The notes under the pieces are model-generated. The model had not been told where the DNA came from. It saw nothing but the letters and a program-made list of their open reading frames with translations, and ran no database searches. Source: Eleusine coracana subsp. coracana (taxonomy: Eukaryota > Streptophyta > Magnoliopsida > Poales > Poaceae). Taken from it: DNA of 64,000 bases. A program made the translations under genes and the position numbers. Each line of letters opens with the position of its first letter. Positions within the stretch are counted from its first letter, which is position 1. The stretch covers positions 62,658,631 to 62,722,630 of the forward strand of contig CM064426.1 in the NCBI GenBank assembly GCA_032690845.1, read 5' to 3'. Positions 47,101-58,235 of this stretch are shown here, piece by piece.

Positions 47101-48036
47101 GATGATGAAACTTCGACTCAAGAAAAGGTAGGGGGCAGCAGCACGCGATCCCTTCACGAGGTTTAGAGTCTGGCCTGGCTTGATACCTGCTTTTTGGGCA
47201 ATATTTCTAAGCTGAAAGTGGGAAGGCTGATTTTGTATTAGGCAATTTTGTACAAAATAATTTTAATGCTTGCTTTTGTACCTGCGCAGGTGCCTGATGA
47301 GCCGCCTGTGCAGGGTGCCGAAGATGCTTCTTCAAGTGAATGTTCTACGATGCGTATTCTTGGTTATTTGGATGACTCTTTGCCTTCGAATATGATTGGT
47401 GAATGCAATGCGGTTATTACTGTTACGAGATCCGAAGCCAGCTTGAGTGGCTTCGAGGCGATGGACATAGCTGATGCTGCTGAAGAGGCGCAAAGTCGGG
47501 ACCGGTCTGATGCTCGAGAAGGGGGCATTGTTGCGTTGGACGCTGGCGTGGTGTGTATAGGGGATTATTCTCATTTGTTCGGGTGCCGATCCTGATCTTC
47601 GGGGACCGTTAAGGGGCGCCGCCGTACCGATTCATGTTTGAGTGGTCAGCGTAACCCTCGGGACATTGGTTTGGGTGTCATGCGCGACCCTCCCGAGAGT
47701 AGTTGTTTGTCTGGCCCTCGTAAGCTAGGTGTTTCCAAATCCTTGCCTTCATGTGGCGAGGGTTCAGCCGTACCTCGAGTTGCACCACAGGCTGAGGCTG
47801 TACCTAATGTTTTTACGCCTCGGGTTTGACAGCCTCGATGTACCATGGCTAAACGGTCTATTAGTGCTATGCTGAATGCTAGACGGGCCAAATCTCCATC
47901 GAAGACTCGGTGCAAAATAGTGGAGGGTTCCGGTGTTGCCAGGATCAGAAATCCAGGAAGTGACTTGGGCCCTCCTCCACCCGGCTACAGTGTAGATGAG
48001 TGGTCTGTTTTGTTTCCCCAGTTTTTAGCGTCTTGA
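44117..48036 (+). pseudogene. gypsy-A antisense ORF (Transposase_28-like), broken
   Basis: The protein reads an acidic N-part (residue run DDEEEDDDEGIEEE), then the core FEEHFTAGLCFPCSSFV…VLDRFDV, FGCITFMPHF, NHWGNKWHESWLYIRVPSE and GHDLVEEFIAANKRPL, which match the 'putative gypsy type transposon' family. Later parts are Ser/Pro-rich with a coiled coil (46280-46560). Intron-like gaps with GT/AG edges interrupt it (about 46196-46281, 46980-47060). Stops and shifts at 44164, 44709, 44800, 44918, 45168, 45638 and 46417 make it dead. It is on the opposite strand to the element's pol genes. Its function in the element is unknown. Confidence 0.65.
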
Positions 48037-48174
48037 GTTGTTGTAAAGAAGGAACCTATGGATTATGATTTCTGAGTGTATGGATCTATTATCATGATTG
48101 TGAGGAACATCTGAATTATCTTGTCACCGGCTTTTTGCTCTGTTTAAGCTATGAACAAACCTGTTAATTTTTGG

Positions 48175-48498
48175 AAAATGCCGCCCTCCCCCTCGAAGTG
48201 CTAGGGGCGAGGTTTTTGCGTGAGCCCTTCGATGGGTCTGGGCTACAAGGAGCCCCTTAGCATTTTTTCGCTAAGTTTTTTAAAAAATGCCACCCTCCCC
48301 CTCGAAGTGCTAGGGGCGAGGTTTTTGCGTGAGCCCTTCGACGTGTCTGGGCTGCAATGAGCCCCTTAGCATTTATTTGCTAAGTTTTTTGAAAAACGCC
48401 ACCCTCCCCCTCGAAGTGCTAGGCGAGGTTTTTGCGTGAGCCCTTCGATGGGTCTGGGCTGCAATGAGCCCCTTAGCATTTTTTTTGCTAAGTTAGCT
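48175..48498. repeat. Three tandem copies of a 109-bp unit
   Basis: Copies start at 48175, 48284 and 48393 (CCCTCCCC at 48184, 48293, 48402) and are highly alike; all contain CTCGAAGTGCTAGG and TGAGCCCTTCGA. They lie beside the antisense ORF of gypsy-A. Tat-type elements are known for such tandem repeats in their 3' untranslated part, a reported seed of satellites. Confidence 0.85.
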
Positions 48499-48549
48499 GA
48501 CTGTGCGATTTTTTGCTCTTTGGGTTTAATCCGTGCAGTAGCTATGCCC

Positions 48550-48971
48550 TGAGTGTTGAGAGATATTCTCGATAGTAGATCTAGGTATGCGTATGAGTAT
48601 GAAAGATTGATGGACACAGGACACAAGGTTTATACAGGTTCGGGCCTCCCGGAGGATAACAACCCTGTGTCCTGTTTGGTGTTTCTGTATTGCTAGGGTT
48701 CGCATTGGAATTAGGGTACCAATACGAGTCTCTGTCTTGCCGAAGGCCCTCTACCCTCCTTATATATCCGAAGGGCAGAGGCTTACATGGTAATCTTTTA
48801 GTCGGTTACAACAGGTCCTATCTATCCAACATATCTGCTAACCTAACTTGCTGCTTACTCAAACAAATATCTAAGTAAATATCTCCTGGGCCAAATACGT
48901 CATAACCGAGCCCCCAGCCCACTCGGCCATATAGCCGAGTTGTTAGGTATCCCGGGTACATATGTCCCATA
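48550..48971 (-). repeat. Probable 3' LTR of gypsy-B
   Basis: The minus strand carries a TATA box (TATATAAGG near 48765) and ends CTCAACA at 48550. The start is ambiguous because three purine-rich GGGGGCT tracts each precede a TG-type start (near 48906, 48971 and 49160); 48971 is a middle choice. The partner LTR lies outside the window. Confidence 0.5.
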
Positions 48972-49369
48972 GTAGCCCCCAAGAACTTTCCATCTTGAAA
49001 CATCGCCTTGATTCATCTCGACATCTTTTGAAAATGGAAAGTGCTTCTTTTGTTGTATCTGACAACTTTTCTTTATGGGCGCCTGAAAAAGGTGTTGAGT
49101 CTTCACTGAAGGACGTTGTGACTTCTTGAAAAATAAATATCCAATATCCAAAATCAATCATAGCCCCCAGCTCAAAAGGTCATTTTAAAGAAATTAACTT
49201 ATGAGCTTAAACATAATAATATCCGAGTCTTCCGCATCTCGTAAATAAACCTCAAAGCTTAATTATACGATCTTTAGATAAGTTGGCATCATAAACCGAG
49301 TGATGCATCACCAATTTGAGAACCATAACCCTAATAGCACTTCCATACGAGTGATTTATCACGAAATTC

Positions 49370-49640
49370 AATTTCTACAGCCCCGAAGATTGGTGATGTG
49401 TCAATTTGAGTATTTTAACAAAAAAATACAACCCCCAAGATTGGCGCTAAGACAACCTGAGTGACTTATATAAAACCTCAAAAGGTACAACCTCCAAGAT
49501 TGAAACCCTTACAATCCGAGTGATTTTGCACAAGTTATGGAATTTTTAGACTCCAAGATCGATGCTGTAACAATCCGAGTGATTAGTTACTGATATCAAA
49601 ACCCACATCATCCAAGGTTAATGCTGAAACAATTCTCAGA
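49370..49640. repeat. Diverged tandem repeats, about 57-bp spacing
   Basis: The phrase CAAGATTGRYGCT…ACAATCCGAGTGATT recurs near 49384, 49437, 49495, 49555 and 49612. It lies in the untranslated part of gypsy-B between the LTR and the antisense ORF and is non-coding. Confidence 0.6.
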
Positions 49641-49733
49641 TGGCATGTTAAATGCGCCTACCAATTCACGAAACTGGACAAATGGGTTATGAGAATCCGC
49701 AACCCGTTAGGTTATCCTCCCCTTATATAAGTG

Positions 49734-49741
49734 TCGCCGAA
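49734..49741 (+). promoter_or_regulatory. TATA box of the gypsy-B antisense ORF
   Basis: TATATAAG lies just upstream of a pyrimidine-rich leader and the antisense reading frame. It matches the motif and relative place in gypsy-A. Confidence 0.5.
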
Positions 49742-49879
49742 ACAGTCACATCCCTTCGTCTTCATTTTGTAGCCACCGCCATCTCACACACTGAAACCCT
49801 AGATCTCGAGGCTCCATTTCCGCCCAAAAAGCTTTGCGCGACTGCTCTCCACTCCTTGAAAACAAGAGCAATTGCCCCG

Positions 49880-52800
49880 AAATGAACCCGCCAAAGCACC
49901 AAAGCCCAATACCAGAAGCAATCTCCTCCCAGAAAGGACGAGGAGGAAGCAATCCTCGACATCCCCGCCGCCATAAAGGAGTTCCTTGCTTCGGCCATGG
50001 ACTTAGAGAAAATCAACATGCTAGTGATTGACGGAGTGCTGCAGAATCAACAAACCGGAGGATGGATTGAAACCATAGGTCAGAGATTTCCCCAACCTCC
50101 GGCCAATCAAATCACTATATTTTCCTCCTTTTTCTATCGTGGATTTGGCATTCCCCGTTGCGACTTCTTCTGAGGACTGCTTTTCTTCTATGGCATCAAC
50201 CTCGTCAATCTGAATCCAAATTCCATCTTGCATATTTCCATCTTTATCCATCTGTGCGAGGTATTATTGGGGATTTATCCCCATTTTGATACTTTCAAGG
50301 AGCTGTTCGTATTGAAATCAAATAGCAATAATGTCATAGGAGGGGCTAGATTCCAACTAAGGAATAAATCCAAATACATTGAAGTGCCACTTCCCTCAAC
50401 AAACAAAGGTTGGCATGCGGATTGGTTTTACCATGGAAACCATGCTCCGCCTCTGTCAGAGACCACAGCCAAAGCCCCCAAACCGCGACCCCAGTGGTCA
50501 GCGAAAGCAGATCCCAACAAGAAATCTCAAGTTGATGCCATACTGGAGAAAATTGCATTTCTGAAGTCCAAGGGCTACAACGGTGTTGACGTTGCCGCAA
50601 GCTTCATATATCGTCGCGTGCAACCCATTAAGAAAAGACATATTCCAGGTTGGAAATTTCAAATGGGTTCAGATCTCACAATGCAGGTACCAGAAAAATT
50701 ATCAGACAGGGAATTGACTCTGTGTTTGGAGAACATATTTTCCTCGCTACTTGATTGGACTCTAGGGAACGGCAAATGCGGACATCATTCCAAAACTAAT
50801 AGGAATTCAGTAAGTTATCCATTCTCCTTTCCTATAATCGAGACTGCATACTTTATCTTCAACGGAGATTAACGTATCATACATATTGCAGAACCTTGAT
50901 GTGTATTTGTCCAATCCACCATTGCCTCCGACATCTCGAGAAAAATCGCCCAGTCAGCCGTCAGCCCCCAAGTGTCGCAAAGCACAAAGTGAAGATTCTG
51001 ACGAAGAAGAATCTCTAGCTGAAAGGACCACTAGACTTCAAGAAGAAGCAAAGAAAATGGCATCAGAAAGGACTTCCAACACTCGACGGGCCATGAAAGA
51101 AGACAATAAGGCAGAGACCCCGCCACAAAGCTCAGTTCCTGAAAAAGACCAGGCTGCTCCTACTGACGAGACATCCAGAGATGATGTCCCAGATCACTCG
51201 GCAAAGAAGCAGAGTGATTCGAAGAATGCTCCAAAATCTACTCAGCTGGAGGCCAACCATTCAAAGATCCCCACTGTACCAGACATAAATGTTCCTGAAA
51301 TGTCCATGGCTGCTGGTACTCCTGCCTCCACCGAACATGAAGAACCTTCGTTTGTTTTTGAAAGGATGCCAGAGCTAGCATACGAATATCCTATTGGTCC
51401 GGAAAAAAACATCCCGCTGACTCCCATCCACCGAGTGGTAAAAGAAGGCGCTTCAGAAGTGGTCCCTCTTGCCAGGTCTGTATACCATGTTGGCAAATTT
51501 GCCATTGCAGGATTTGACGAGTCGACGGAACAAGCCGAATTGAAGGCCTTCGAGGATTACACCAAAAAGACTTACAAGTCATTTCAGGTATACTTTCCTT
51601 TTTGGGGAAAAATTAATCAAATATACCCATCAACACATCTTCATTGTAGTGATGTTGCAGGCCTTGAAATCCCATATGTCTAGCAAGAGCAAGCTGTTAC
51701 AGCTTGTGGAGAGATATTTTGCAAAGGCCGTGGACCTAGAGGATCAACTTGCGAAAGAAAGGCTTGAAGTCGGACGCCTAATGGTGATCTAAAAGCCCGT
51801 TCATCCCAGGTGGATGACCTTCAGTTCAAGCTACAAGGTACGAAGTCTGTAAATTCTATAACATGCACGCTGTTTGCTGACCATAATTATTTGACTTTTC
51901 CCTTATAGAGGTATCACAGGAGTTGATGCTGAGACATAAAGAAGATGCTGACTCGGCCACAAAAATTGCACAATTGCAAGGCCGCATAACAGAGCTGGAG
52001 TCATCTTCCCTGGCTACCGAGGCTTTAAAAAGTGAAAATCAAGGCCTCAAAAAGCAGCTCCAGGACTCAGAAAAGGTCAAAAATGAATTTGAAAAGCTGA
52101 AAGATGGCTTCAAAACTATGCAAGAATCTCAGGCCCATTGAAAAAAGAGAGCAGAAGGTATAAACTCATATACTTGTGCTTATGAAAACTGTTTTCCTAC
52201 TGACTGACCCTTTGGTAAATAACAGAGGCAGAAAAAACGATAAAGACCCAAAGGGAAATGAGCACCAAGCTAGAGACACAGCTGGCCAAAGCCGAAGGCA
52301 TATTCAAAAAAGCCGTAGATGAGCTGAACAAGTTCCAAAGTTCTTTCAAAGAAGTTGAAAAAATCAAAGACGAATACAAGGCAAAGGTTGCTACGCTCGA
52401 GGCTGAAAAATTAGATGCTGAAAAATGCCTAAGAGGTAAATGTTGTTCTCATAATACCTTTTATATCCAAGTTCATATGTTCCAGGACATATGTGATTAT
52501 TGCGCTTCTATAGGGTCAAAAAGGTCCTATGAGCTTTTGCAGAAGAAATTTATTGAGGGTGATGAAAACCTTCGATGGTCTCTTACAGCTCTACAAAAGG
52601 ACACGGAAGTGGTCACCCAGTACATCTTGCCCGAGGAAAAACCATCTCGGTGTCGAGATATGTTGACCCGATTATAGGAAGCTCCGGGCCGAGTGAAAGA
52701 ACCTGCTCGACATGTTGCTGAACTAGCCAGCACTCAAGTATTAGCTATAGAGAGGTCTCACATTCCCAACATAGATCTGGATGTGGTTGCAGAAGGTTTC

Positions 52801-52960
52801 CATGAAGACCTTTTTGATGAGCAATGCGAAGCTCTTGTGGCCGAGGCACAGAAAACTGCTCATGTATTAGCTGACCAGGTAGAGTTAGATCCCTTACCAA
52901 AGGTGTATGGATTTATAAAAATTCACTGGATATTATGTTGCACTACTAATACTGTAGTCT
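49880..52960 (+). pseudogene. gypsy-B antisense ORF (Transposase_28-like), spliced and broken
   Basis: The core at about 50100-50380 reads SSFFYRGFGIPRCDFF, a stop, GLLFFYGINLVNLNPNSILH and CEVLLGIYPHFDTFKELF, the hallmark of the 'putative gypsy type transposon' family. It continues with GWHADWFYHGN and EKIAFLKSKGYNGVDVA, then a Ser/Lys/Glu-rich spacer and long coiled coil (51920-52430, e.g. KLETQLAKAEGIFKKAVDEL). Several GT/AG introns separate the parts (about 50811-50890, 51589-51660, 51838-51908, 52156-52225, 52436-52513). Stops near 50172 and 52139 and other breaks make it a pseudogene. It runs opposite to gag-pol of the same element. Confidence 0.7.
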
Positions 52961-53409
52961 AATTCAGTTCAGTAGACCGCTAGGGTCTAGATTCAACACC
53001 AGTGTTGTAATGAATTCTTGGGTTGCGCTGCTTTGTTTATGTATTGTATGAACTCATGTTAAATACTCACAACCAATACACAACTCATGTCAGCCCTCTA
53101 AACAATGCTCCCAATAACCAATATGAACCATGGGGACTAAGAACCCACTCGGTCAAGCATATGTGAACCTGGAGAATTGCCTTGGTCCTCAACAGACGAC
53201 ATGAACCGTGGGGACTAAGTAACCCGCTTGGTCGACATGTACGAGTTGTGGTGATACCAAGTATCAATATTTGAGTCATGATTGATACAATATCATCAAT
53301 TATTTCATAGAAATCATAAATTGTATAGCGAAGCATCATGACCATGATATATATGTATGTATTGTGATTAGACGATACAAAATGAACAGATTACAATAAA
53401 CAATAAAAG

Positions 53410-56400
53410 CTAAGCATAGAAACGACGTAGCTGTGATATGTTCCATGAACTCTGAAGGTCCGACCCATCCTCACACATCAATCGGTGTGCACCCGGCCGA
53501 GTGACTTCCTTTACAATAAAAGGTCCTTCCCATGGAGCCGACAGCTTATGCTTACCAACCATACACTGGACTTGCTTCAAAACCAAATTGCTGACAAAAA
53601 ACCCCATGATCGAACATTTTTGTCATGATAACGCCTCAGGTTTTGTTGATATTTTGCCGACCGAACCAAAGTGGCGTCTTGTTGTTCTTCTAAAAATAGA
53701 AGGTCATCACGCCTATGGCTATTGGAGGTTTGTTCTTCATATTCTACCATGCGTGGGGAGGCGAATAACACCTTAGTTAGTAACAATGCTTCTGAACCGT
53801 AGACCAAAGAAAAGGGGGAGTGTCCCGTGGCGCGACTTACGTTGGTTCTAAGACCCCATAAGACCGACGGTTAGTCCCGAACCCAACATCGAGCATACTT
53901 TTCTAGTCGTTCAAATATGCGGGGTTTAATCCCAGAAAGTAGAAGACCATTTGCCCTCTCGACCTAGCCATTACTCTGCGGATGGGCAACCGAGGCATAG
54001 CCGATCTTGAAGCCCACTCGGCTCGCAAAATCTTTAAATTCTTCTACTGCGAATTGACTGCCGTTGTCACTGATGATCTTGTACGAGGCACCAAACCGAG
54101 TGACTATGTCAGTCATGAAGTCGATGGCCTTCTTTGCCAAAATCTTGCCGACTGGTTTTGCTTCAATCCATTTAGAAAATTTGTCCACCGCCTTGAAGAG
54201 GTGAGTGAAACCACCTTGAGCCTTTATGAAGGGTCCAACAATATCCAAACCCCACACTAAAAACGGCCAAGTTATGGGAATGTTTTGAAGCTCGGTGGCG
54301 GGTATGTGCATCTGACAGGCAAAAAACTGACAGCCTTTGCATTTCCGGACGATATCCTTAGCGTCCGCGCAAGTAGTCGGCCAATAAAATCCTTGCCTCA
54401 TCGCTTTGGCCGCGATCGTAGATGGGCCCGTGTGATTCCCACATATGCTGTCATGAATTTCCCCCAATATAGCTATGCCGTCATGTTGTGACAGGCATTT
54501 CATCAGTATCCCATGTGGACTTTGCTTGTACAAGAGATGATTGACTATGCAATATGATCTAGACTTACGAATGACACGGAAGGCTTCTTCTTTATCAGTT
54601 GGCAACGTGCCGCGGTCCAACTACTCAATGAAGGTAGTGCGTCAATCTACTTGGATGACAGCTACTTGAGGTGTTGCTCCTTCCTTTGGTACCGACCGCA
54701 CCACAGTTTGCTGGGGTAGTATAGATGGCTTGTGTAAATCATTGAGGAATATTCCATCAGGTATTCTGGATCTACTGGACCCAATCTTGGCCAGTTCGTG
54801 AGCCTCTTCGTTATACTTATGGAGGACATGCTTGTACTCGATGCCATCAAACTTGTCTTCTAGCTTCCGAACTTCAGTGCAGTAGTCTGTCATGCTCTCG
54901 TGAGAACAACACCACTCCTTTGTGACTTGATTGATTACTAGTGCCGAGTCGCTGAAGACGCTTAACCTTTGGACGCCGAGTGACATAGCTGTCCGAAGTC
55001 CGTGCAACAAGGCTTCATACTCCGCCGCATTGTTGGACGCGCGGAAATGCATTCGGAGGACATATCGTAACTTGGCTCCGTCTGGGGATGTCAACACGAC
55101 CCCTGCTCTGGCACCTTCCAGTTGTAAAGAACCATCAAACGGCATTGTCCAATAGCTTAGTTCTTGCGGGATGGGCGGTAATTCACATTCTATCAACTCA
55201 GGAACGAAATCAGACAATGCCTGACCTTTGATCGCGTTGCGAGGTTTGAAGGTGATCTCATATGATCCAAGCTCGATGGCTCACTTGGCTATTTTTCCTG
55301 TTGCTTCTCCATTGTGGAGCAACTCACCCAACCCGAATGATGTATGGACCTCAATTGGATGATCCTCAAAGTAATGTTTCAACTTCTGCGATGTCATCAG
55401 TAGAGCATAAACTAACTTTTGAAGCTGAAAATATCGTACCTTGGAATACAATAGGACCTCGCTGACAAAATAAACCGACCGTTGCACCTTTTGAGCCTTG
55501 CCATCTTCCGCCCACTCCACCGCCAGCACCGTGCTGACCACGTGTATGGTTGCGGAGATGTACAGCTACAAAGTTTCCCTTGGCTCTGGTGGGGTTAGCA
55601 CCAAAGGACCGCTAATATAAGCCTTAAAATCATCCAAAGCCTTTTGCGCGTCATCATCCCAAACGAATGATTCTTATTTCTTGAGTAGCCGAAAGAAGGG
55701 TAGTCTGCGGACGCCGAGTCGTGACACAAACCGACTGAGTGCTACCATGCAGCCGGTTAGCTTATGAATATTCTTTTGTGAATGTGGGGGTCCCATTTGT
55801 AATATGGCGTTCACCTTTTTTGGATTTGCTTCGATCACTCAATGCGACACAAAAAAACCGAGTAATTTTCCCGACGGTACACAAAAAACACATTTTCTGG
55901 ATTAAGCTTCATATTATATTTGCAAAGGTTGCCGAATGTTTCGTCTAAGTTGGATATCAAGTCGGAAGAGAGCCAACTTTTGACCACCACATCATCCACG
56001 TAAGCTTCGACATTTCTCCCTATCTGGCTATCCAAGCATCGTTGCATGGTTCGCTGGTAGGTGGCGCTAGCGTTTTTCATACCAAAGGGAATTATTGTGT
56101 AACAAAAAGCCCCGAATGGCGTGATGAACAAAGTTTTGAGTTGGTCAAATTGATTTAAGAGAATCTGATGGTACCTTGAGTAGGCATCTAAGAAGCACAA
56201 CAAGGCGCATCCAGCCGTTGAATCGACCACCTGATCAATGCTTGGGAGGGTGAATGGATCTTTGGGGCAGGCTTGGTTAAGGCCGGTATAATCCACACAC
56301 ATTCGTCACTCCTTATTCTTCTTTCTCACCAGGACTGGTTGGCTAACCAATCGGGGTGAAAGACTTCTTTGATAAAACCGGCTGCCATTAGTCGGTCGAT

Positions 56401-58235
56401 TTCTTTTCTAATTGCATCCTTTCGGTCTTATGAGAATCGTCTAAATCGCTGCCGTACTGGCCTAGCATTTTCTCGAACGTGAAGTTTGTGCTCAGCCCTT
56501 TTCCTTGGAACACCTGGCATATCAAAGGGTTTCCATGCGAATATGTCTTTATTATTTCTAAGAAAAAGGATGAGTGCGCTTTCCTATTTATCACCTAAAT
56601 TGACCCTAATATTAGTGGTCTTGGATACATCGCTATCATCTAGGTTAATCTTCTTGGAGTCCATGACATCTGCCTGTACTGTGGCCTTCAACATCTTCTT
56701 GGGGGGTGAGTTGAGCGTGGCCTCCTCCATCGTAGTGATTGCTGCCTTCAACTCGGCCAGTTCTGATGCCGCCACCTTCTTTCCCGTCAGCTCGCAACTC
56801 CCGTTGTTGTAGTCATACGAGGTTCGAACATCCGAGCGAAGTGAAATAACTCCATTTGGTCCCAGCAGCTTCATCATCATATATGGATAATGAGGTATGG
56901 CCATAAACTTGGCAATGGCTGGTCGACCTATGATTGCATGATATGTAGAATCCAGGTCAGCAACCTTGAAGGTGATACGCTCCGTCATGTAGTTCTCCCG
57001 AGTGTCGAACGTCACTGGCAGAGTGATTTGCCCTAGGGGAACTGTCTGCATGTCGGGGATCACGTCGTGAAACGGCGAACAGCTTGGCTTGAGGTCAACC
57101 AGAGGTATGCCGAGCTCTTTGAAAGTCTTTACAAAGAGGATGTCTAGACTGCTGCCTCCGTCCACCAGTACCCTATTTAAGCGAACTTGGTTAACAGTCG
57201 ACGTTAGTACCAAAGGGTATTTCCCAAGCCTAGGGATGTGATCCGGGTGGTCTGATCGATCGAAAGTAATCGTGACCTCAGACCAACATTGATAATGAGG
57301 TATCGTTGGTGAGACCGAGTGGAACTCTCTATATAGGATCTTCTGCTGGCGCTTCGAATCTGCTGTAGACCTACCACAGATGTAGTTGACTTCTCGCTCA
57401 GGATCTTGGAATTCCTCCTTGTCCTCATCTTGGTTGTCCTTATCCACATCCTTTTTGCCACCCTTGGAAATCTAGGAGCGGTCCTTGCAGACTTTCAGAG
57501 CATGATGCACAAAATTCTTTAGCTTGAAGCACTCCCTGGCTTTGTGCGCGCCATCATGCAACAAGCAAGGGCCGTCAAGCATTTTGTCGAAGCCATCCTG
57601 AGTGACCTGTTTCTTCCGGTTGGGGTGCTCCGTGGTGGCTACTGTCCGGTCTGGCTTGCGCTTCTTGTCACGTCTTTGCTGTAGTTGGACGGGCCCGACT
57701 GATTATGGTTCCGAGGTGCCTCTTCCTTGTACTGACGAACTTGGAAGAGGGCCGAGTTACCAGCAGCATATTTGTCAGTCATAGTGAAGAGCTCTTTGGC
57801 CGACAATCCTCCAGCGGCATCTAATCTTCCGATCTTCTTGATCAAGTCATCGTTGCGAAGTCCACCCTGAAAGGCGGCAACGACTTGAGCGTCCGAGATG
57901 TTGGGGATGGTATTTTTCACTCGGCAGAAGCGCTGGATGTACTCTCGCAATGGCTCCCGGTCCTGCTACTTGATCCGGGCGAGTTCCGAGTGATTCCCCG
58001 GCCTGTCAAAGGTGGCTTGAAAGTTGGCAGTAAATTGTCAGCAAAGCTCTGCCCAAGAACTGATGGAATTGTCAGGCAGATTGGTGAGCCAAGTTCTGGC
58101 TGCTGGGGCCAGGCATACATGCAAATAATTGGCCATGACAAAAAAGTCGCTGCCGAGTGCTCGTATGATGGTTGAATAGACGTGAAGCCAATCGCGCGGG
58201 TCCATCTTGCCGTCATACTTCTCAATGCTGACTGG
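53410..58235 (-). pseudogene. gypsy-B gag-pol polyprotein, broken
   Basis: On the minus strand: gag (58235 to about 57640; EKYDGKMDPRDWLHVY, ending in a basic tail), protease (VLVDGGSSLDIL near 57150), RT (FIKEVFHPDW, MCVDYTGLNQACPKDPF, YVDDVVVKS at 55970-56000), RNase H (55217-54642, FDGSLQLEGARAG, ASNNAAEYEALLHGL) and integrase (54620-53964, zinc part HDSICGNHTGPSTI…CKGCQFF; core WGLDIVGPF, SDNGSQF). It ends at 53410. Order PR-RT-RH-IN defines Ty3/gypsy. Stops and shifts recur (e.g. near 56310, 57470, 58038), so the copy is dead. Gag is cut at 58236 by the next element. Confidence 0.88.

Larger units (their letters stand above)
43434..48540 (-). mobile_element. gypsy-A internal region, antisense-ORF part only
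   Basis: Next to the 3' LTR come a plus-strand promoter-like stretch, a degenerate antisense ORF (44110-48040) and a triplet of 109-bp repeats. No pol of this element follows; sequence of gypsy-B begins near 48550. Either gypsy-B inserted here and the rest of gypsy-A lies beyond the window, or gypsy-A is truncated. Size, layout and the antisense ORF point to the Tat lineage. Confidence 0.6.

Noticed and set aside
48175..48498. Regular repeats considered as a CRISPR array
   Set aside because: The copies are contiguous with no spacers, in a plant retrotransposon.
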